Shown one piece after another: positions 61,386 through 64,000 of a DNA stretch of 64,000 nucleotides. The notes under the pieces are model-generated. The model did no database searches. It worked only from the letters and a program-made list of their open reading frames with translations, and was not told where the DNA came from. The position numbers were made by a program, and so were the translations under genes. The DNA is taken from NCBI RefSeq assembly GCF_020832205.1, contig NZ_JAFIFD010000040.1:56109-120108 (forward strand). Direction: 5' to 3'. Each line of letters begins with the position of its first letter. Positions within the stretch are counted from its first letter, which is position 1. Source of the DNA: Exiguobacterium sp. Its GTDB lineage: Bacteria; Bacillota; Bacilli; Exiguobacteriales; Exiguobacteriaceae.

Positions 61386-62075
61386 TCATTTCTTGCCGTT
61401 CTTCAAGTCGTTTTTCAAGTTTTTCAGCTCTTGTTTCGATTCGTCATCGAGCAAGTCTTTGACCGGCGACTCGAAGTCCGATTCATGATTGGCCGATGCG
61501 TCGCGGCTGCTCTCTTGCTTGTCGCGGTTCGCTTCGTTTTTGTTCGCTTTCGACGATGGCGCTGATTTCTCGTTCGACGTTTCGTTCGAAGCCGACTTCT
61601 CGTTGTCGTTCTTTTCGTTCGACTCGTTCGACTCTTCGGCAGCACGGTCGAGTTGTTCCTTCACTTCAGCTTCCGCTTCGGCAACGAGTTGGTCCGCCTT
61701 CTCCATCGCTTCTTCGATTGACAATTCGTCTTCATCGACTTGTTGCTTCAACTCGGCTGCTTCACGGGCTTTGTCTTTCACAAGGTTCAAGACAGGTGCC
61801 GCTTTTTCGAGGAGCGGTGCCGATTTGTCGCTGGCGACTTTGATCCAATCCCCAACGACTGGTTCCGCTTTCTCACGTACTTCTTTCGATTTCACCGTCA
61901 AACGTTCTCGTGACGTGGCCGTCTTTTCATCGAGGTACGTCCGAACTTCTCGTCCGCTCTTAGGCGACGTGAGAAGGGCGACTGCTGCTCCGATGACACC
62001 GCCGAGTACGACGCCGGCTAAGAAGCCACCGCCTGAAGATTGTTGTTGTGGTGAGTTGTTTTTATCGTATGTCAT
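61386..62075 (-). CDS. ytxH: YtxH-family (general stress) membrane-anchored protein
   Basis: 229 residues. A glycine-rich TM segment at about 16-35 (GGFLAGVVLGGVIGAAVALL) followed by SPKSGREVRTYL is the YtxH signature. A long helical region (about 40-140) and a low-complexity tail (about 147-205) very rich in Asn, Ser, Glu and Lys come after. In B. subtilis ytxGHJ is a SigB stress operon of unknown function. ATG with AGGAGGA upstream, 28 bases after ytxG. The tail is longer than I recall for Bacillus YtxH. Confidence 0.85.
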   Translation of the reverse strand: MTYDKNNSPQQQSSGGGFLAGVVLGGVIGAAVALLTSPKSGREVRTYLDEKTATSRERLTVKSKEVREKAEPVVGDWIKVASDKSAPLLEKAAPVLNLVKDKAREAAELKQQVDEDELSIEEAMEKADQLVAEAEAEVKEQLDRAAEESNESNEKNDNEKSASNETSNEKSAPSSKANKNEANRDKQESSRDASANHESDFESPVKDLLDDESKQELKNLKNDLKNGKK

Positions 62076-62103
62076 GTGTGAGTTCCTCCTGTGAATGAAA
62101 TGT

Positions 62104-62613
62104 TTACTTCATCGTATCGTCTGTCGCAACGACTCCTGGCGAAACCGACGATGTTTCTTCTTTACGTTCCCGACGGCCGCGACGACGTGACGGTCGTTCG
62201 CCAGACTCGGTTTTATTTTTCTTGAATAATTCTACGGCAACTGAGCCCCAACGCACTGCTTGGGCAATTTGTTCTTTGTTTTCATCGGCCGCTCCGTGTA
62301 CAGACGAAGACACCGTCCGGACCGACTCTGTCACTTCATTGAGTGAAGTCCCGAGCTCGTCGAGGGCGTGTGCCACCGGTGCGAGCAATTCTGTCTTCTC
62401 TTCCACGTTATCTACGAGACGGTTCGTCTTATGTAAGAGCGCCGTCACTTCCATTGTGATCCCATCTAACTGACGTTCTAAATTCTCTGTCGTGTTGGCG
62501 ACGCTACCGAGCGTTCGGTTCACGTTCGACAAGACACGGGCCAAGAAAAAGACGAGTACGACAAACGCGAGAGCCGCGATTAGGCCTGCGATGCCTCCTA
62601 ATGTGATTTCCAT
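62104..62613 (-). CDS. ytxG: DUF948 protein (YtxG-like)
   Basis: 169 residues. One N-terminal TM helix (about 6-28, GLIAALAFVVLVFFLARVL) followed by a methyl-accepting-like coiled coil (about 30-125) with heptads of Leu/Val and many Asn, Thr and Ser. The C-terminal Arg-rich stretch ERPSRRRGRRERKEE is probably disordered. DUF948 proteins pair with YtxH; here the two are in the same operon. No SigB-type promoter was evident; an extended -10 SigA box is upstream. Confidence 0.82.
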   Translation of the reverse strand: MEITLGGIAGLIAALAFVVLVFFLARVLSNVNRTLGSVANTTENLERQLDGITMEVTALLHKTNRLVDNVEEKTELLAPVAHALDELGTSLNEVTESVRTVSSSVHGAADENKEQIAQAVRWGSVAVELFKKNKTESGERPSRRRGRRERKEETSSVSPGVVATDDTMK

Positions 62614-62649
62614 CCATTCATTCCTCCTGTTCGATAATATGGTGGTTTC

Positions 62650-62658
62650 ATTATAGCA
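62650..62658 (-). promoter_or_regulatory. Extended -10 promoter of ytxG-ytxH
   Basis: Minus strand TGCTATAAT (62658-62650), an extended -10 with perfect TATAAT, about 40 bases before the start codon. Confidence 0.55.
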
Positions 62659-62785
62659 CCATTATGACTGAAAAGATTTGTCACAACCGTTTTCGCCATC
62701 CGGTCTGATTATTCCTTTACCCGTTTTTATGTTTTCGATTACACTAAAATAGAAATAAATTAAAAAAAGTTAAAGGGGTGGACGT

Positions 62786-63898
62786 ATGAGAGATCCAAGA
62801 ATCACACAACTCGCAGACGGATTGATCAACTATTCGGTCGAATTGAAACAAGGAGAACGCGTTCTGATTGAAAATTTCGGCGTCGAGGAGTCGCTCGTCG
62901 AGGCGCTCGTCGAAAAAGCGTACGAGGCCGGGGGGCAGCCGTTCGTCTTGTTGAAAGAGAGCCGCATCTTGCGCAAGCTGTACACAAAAGCGAGCCGCGA
63001 ACAGCTCGAGCTGATGGCAGACATCGAGCGTAAGCAGATGCAAGCGATGGACGCCTACATCGGACTCCGGGCCGGGGACAATATCAATGAACTATCGGAC
63101 GTACCAGCCGAGCAACAAAAACTCGTCGGGGCGACCATCGGCAAAATGCACACGGAGGACCGGGTAAAAGGAACGAAGTGGGTCGTGCTCCGTTATCCAT
63201 CCCCATCGATGGCACAACTTGCCGGCAAGTCGACCGAGGCGTTCGAAGATTTCTACTTTAACGTCTGTACGCTCGACTACGGAAAGATGGATCGCGCGAT
63301 GGACGCCCTCGTGTCCCTCATGGACAAGACGGACCGGGTGACGATCAAAGGGCCGGGGACGGACCTTTCGTTCTCGATCAAAGATATCCCGGCCATCAAG
63401 TGCTCGGGTCAGATGAACATCCCGGACGGTGAAGTGTTCACAGCGCCGGTAAAAGATTCGATCAACGGCGTCATCACGTATAACACGCCGTCACCGTACC
63501 ACGGTTTCACGTTCGAAAATGTGAAACTGACGTTTAAAGACGGGAAAATCATCGATGCGACAGCAAACGATACGGAACGGATCAACGACGTGTTCAACAC
63601 GGACGAAGGTGCCCGTTACGTCGGCGAGTTCGCCATCGGTGTCAACCCGTACATCCAGCATCCGATGAAAGACATCTTGTTCGATGAGAAGATTGATGGA
63701 AGTTTCCACTTCACGCCGGGACAAGCGTACGACGACGCTTACAACGGTAACGATTCGACGATCCATTGGGATCTCGTCAATATCCAACGTCCTGATTACG
63801 GCGGCGGCGAGATTTGGTTCGATGACGTCTTGATCCGCAAAGACGGCCGGTTCGTCATCGACGAACTCCAACCGCTCAACCCAGAAAACTTGAAGTGA
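62786..63898 (+). CDS. M29 family aminopeptidase (AmpS-like)
   Basis: Metal-dependent leucyl-type aminopeptidase, 370 residues, slightly shorter than the usual 400-410. Metal ligand motifs appear in order: NIPDGEVFTAPV (Glu), YVGEFAIGVNP (Glu), DGSFHFTPG (His) and STIHWDLV with the His-x-Asp pair. The N-terminal domain has KQGERVLIENFG. ATG 62786 has AAAGGGGTGG upstream. Divergent from ytxG. Substrate range unknown. Confidence 0.88.
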   Translation: MRDPRITQLADGLINYSVELKQGERVLIENFGVEESLVEALVEKAYEAGGQPFVLLKESRILRKLYTKASREQLELMADIERKQMQAMDAYIGLRAGDNINELSDVPAEQQKLVGATIGKMHTEDRVKGTKWVVLRYPSPSMAQLAGKSTEAFEDFYFNVCTLDYGKMDRAMDALVSLMDKTDRVTIKGPGTDLSFSIKDIPAIKCSGQMNIPDGEVFTAPVKDSINGVITYNTPSPYHGFTFENVKLTFKDGKIIDATANDTERINDVFNTDEGARYVGEFAIGVNPYIQHPMKDILFDEKIDGSFHFTPGQAYDDAYNGNDSTIHWDLVNIQRPDYGGGEIWFDDVLIRKDGRFVIDELQPLNPENLK

Positions 63899-64000
63899 CG
63901 AAAGAAAGGTGCGCCCTCCCGAGGGGGGCCCCTCAGATTGTTGACAAAATAACCTTTGATGGGAACTGAAAACTGTCTTTGTGGTTTTTTGGCCTTTTGG
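63899..64000. other. Short GC-rich hairpin and possible -35 box at the window end
   Basis: GCCCTC (63913-63918) can pair with GGGGGC (63924-63929); no T run follows. TTGACA at 63941-63946 is a perfect -35 box, but the expected -10 position is poor. No coding sequence is visible before the window ends. Confidence 0.3.

Noticed and set aside
61489..62094. Ser/Phe-rich open frame antisense to ytxH
   Set aside because: Arises from the low-complexity GAA/AAC codons of the ytxH tail on the other strand.

Overview
The window is a stretch of core chromosome from a Gram-positive, Bacillales-type bacterium. Gene order follows the Bacillus subtilis pheS-to-aroA region almost step by step (pheS, ysgA-type methylase, ysdCBA-type genes, rplT/rpmI/infC, thrS, dnaI/dnaB, nrdR, speD, gapB, coaE, mutM, polA, phoR/phoP, mdh/icd/citZ, pyk/pfkA, accA/accD, dnaE, nrnA, ytpI/ytoI, ackA, ytxK, tpx, nadK, ezrA, ytsP, rpsD, tyrS, acsA/acuABC, ccpA, aroA, ytxH/ytxG). 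Sporulation genes that sit between these in Bacillus are absent and many codons end in G or C. Together with the protein sequences this points to Exiguobacterium (inference). I saw no tRNA or rRNA genes, CRISPR, prophage or intact transposon.

Layout. 1-8.2 kb: translation genes. The 5' end of pheS and complete thrS each have a T-box leader, and infC-rpmI-rplT has an L20-type leader and an AUU start codon. 8.2-18 kb: replication and repair (dnaI, dnaB, nrdR, polA-mutM-coaE), with speD and gluconeogenic gapB. 18-20.6 kb: PhoPR two-component system. 20.7-30.3 kb: central metabolism (citZ-icd-mdh; pfkA-pyk; a FadR-like regulator with accD-accA). 30.3-40.6 kb: dnaE, nanoRNase, CBS/DRTGG regulator, M24 peptidase, metallophosphoesterase, SDR, universal stress protein and a secreted 3D-domain wall protein. 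40.9-50.5 kb: ackA, ytxK, tpx, nadK, amidohydrolase, ezrA, fRMsr, rpsD, small alarmone synthetase. 50.5-64 kb: tyrS (T-box), PBP1A, divergent acsA and acuABC, ccpA, aroA (DAHP synthase), ytxG/ytxH, and an M29 aminopeptidase.

Regulatory logic. CcpA (encoded here) has good cre-like sites in front of gapB, citZ, pfkA and acuA, and a weaker one upstream of ccpA, so glycolysis, gluconeogenesis, the citrate branch and acetate use look tied into one catabolite circuit. Three aminoacyl-tRNA synthetase genes are read by T-boxes. Two ribosomal-protein operons have leaders that fit autoregulation. The accDA operon starts with a FadR/GntR regulator whose promoter carries a near-perfect FadR-type palindrome. 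The 3D-domain protein has a WalR-like direct repeat upstream.

The most unusual item is a 54-bp element with IS3/IS150-like ends, flanked by a 3-bp duplication, sitting in the loop of the terminator shared by the M24 peptidase and phosphoesterase genes. Other points: a DnaI helicase loader with no cysteines, an SDR with Phe in place of the catalytic Tyr, an M50-like membrane protein with HQxxH, and unassigned structured leaders upstream of polA and speD.
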